Shown here piece after piece: positions 6,044 through 6,222 of a DNA stretch of 6,222 nucleotides. The notes beneath the pieces were generated by a model, which was not told the origin of the DNA, searched no databases, and saw nothing but the letters and a program-made list of their open reading frames with translations. Source of the stretch: an uncultured Clostridium sp. (GTDB lineage: Bacteria; Bacillota; Clostridia; Clostridiales; Clostridiaceae). The stretch covers positions 1 through 6,222 of the forward strand of contig CAKVFO010000176.1 of assembly GCA_934746785.1 (NCBI GenBank). The letters run 5' to 3'. The stretch's first letter is position 1, and every line of letters begins with the position of its first letter. The position numbers and the translations under genes were made by a program.

Positions 6044-6055
6044 GTATAATTATAC
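6044..6055. promoter_or_regulatory. 12-base palindrome over the ccpN -10, possible operator
   Basis: GTATAATTATAC is a perfect palindrome that contains the -10 hexamer of the ccpN promoter. A repressor bound there would block transcription, as in autoregulation. However, A/T-rich -10 regions often look symmetric by chance. Confidence 0.35.
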
Positions 6056-6076
6056 CACTTTATATTTTTTTGACCA
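6049..6076 (-). promoter_or_regulatory. Sigma-A-type promoter of ccpN (and perhaps ppdK)
   Basis: On the minus strand TGGTCA (6076-6071; four of six consensus bases) is followed after 16 bases by a perfect TATAAT (6054-6049), preceded by TGG as in extended -10 promoters. A start near 6042 gives a leader of about 57 bases before the ccpN ATG. It is the best vegetative promoter in the window. Confidence 0.65.
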
Positions 6077-6170
6077 TATTAAATTTTCAGAAAAATCAAA
6101 CAAATATCTTTAATATTCCTAATTTATCACTATCAATTAACTTTTTCACCTATTCTTTGCTTATTTTATA

Positions 6171-6221
6171 CTATTCTTTTGAATTCCCTTCATTATTTTC
6201 ATCAAATTTAACAGTATACGA
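6171..6221 (-). CDS. Possible C-terminal tail of an upstream gene (partial, uncertain)
   Basis: One minus-strand frame from the right edge reads SYTVKFDENNEGNSKE and then stops at TAG (6173-6171). It looks like an acidic protein tail, and a leftward gene upstream of ccpN would be expected. I do not recognise a family. Another minus frame is also open here for about 19 codons, so coding is not established. Confidence 0.2.
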   Translation of the reverse strand, partial: SYTVKFDENNEGNSKE

Positions 6222-6222
6222 A

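Larger units (their letters stand above)
6011..6120. repeat. 12-base inverted repeat flanking the ccpN promoter
   Basis: AGGAATATTAAA (6011-6022) recurs as its exact complement TTTAATATTCCT (6109-6120), with 86 bases between the arms. The likely ccpN promoter (6049-6076) lies between them. The arrangement would suit a protein bound at two sites forming a loop, or a long A/T-rich stem. Only the repeat itself is certain. Confidence 0.4.

Noticed and set aside
6109..6123. TTAGGAATA on the minus strand as a third sigma-H -35
   Set aside because: No GAAT block lies 11-12 bases downstream, so only half of the promoter is present.
1..6222. CRISPR arrays, transposons, tRNA or rRNA genes, large riboswitches
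   Set aside because: I saw no regularly spaced repeats, transposase motifs, tRNA-like cloverleaf or long structured leader. The gaps are short and A/T-rich.

Overview
The window is low-GC, AT-rich DNA with strong AAGGAGG-type ribosome sites. Its gene set is ccpN-like regulator, pyruvate phosphate dikinase, Dgt-family dNTPase and DnaG primase, plus a CotS-family spore-coat protein. This points to a spore-forming anaerobic Firmicute, most likely Clostridium sensu stricto. The gene order (ccpN-ppdK and dgt-dnaG, all leftward) recalls the clostridial region leading into the dnaG-rpoD macromolecular synthesis operon. rpoD itself lies outside the window.

Layout, left to right. Positions 1-148 (minus) hold the first 49 codons of dnaG, with a UUG start that I infer from the translation and an upstream stop. 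The 148-base gap before it contains a strong Shine-Dalgarno, a hairpin that pairs this Shine-Dalgarno with the start codon, and a very good sigma-H promoter match. Positions 297-1331 (minus) are dgt, whose upstream region carries a second sigma-H-like element with the same 11-base spacer. Positions 1341-1513 form an AT-rich divergent intergenic region with an 11-base direct repeat. Positions 1514-2614 (plus) encode a CotS-family kinase-fold protein. It is the only rightward gene and sits between ppdK and dgt. A GC-rich bidirectional terminator, partly inside its last codons, separates it from ppdK (2647-5274, minus). Upstream of ppdK is a ccpN-type helix-turn-helix/CBS regulator (5349-5984, minus). 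The last 238 bases hold its sigma-A-type promoter and two symmetric elements that could be operators.

How the parts fit: CcpN and PPDK form a small central-carbon unit, in which a metabolite-sensing regulator lies next to the enzyme interconverting PEP and pyruvate. The shared terminator ends that unit. Dgt and DnaG form a second unit linking dNTP-pool control with DNA replication and, by inference, with the major sigma factor downstream. The sigma-H elements suggest this second unit is raised in early sporulation. The coat gene adds another sporulation link. I see no mobile element, CRISPR array, tRNA or rRNA. Most of the window is housekeeping, and the most interesting material is in the intergenic control regions, above all the dnaG start hairpin and the paired sigma-H-like promoters.
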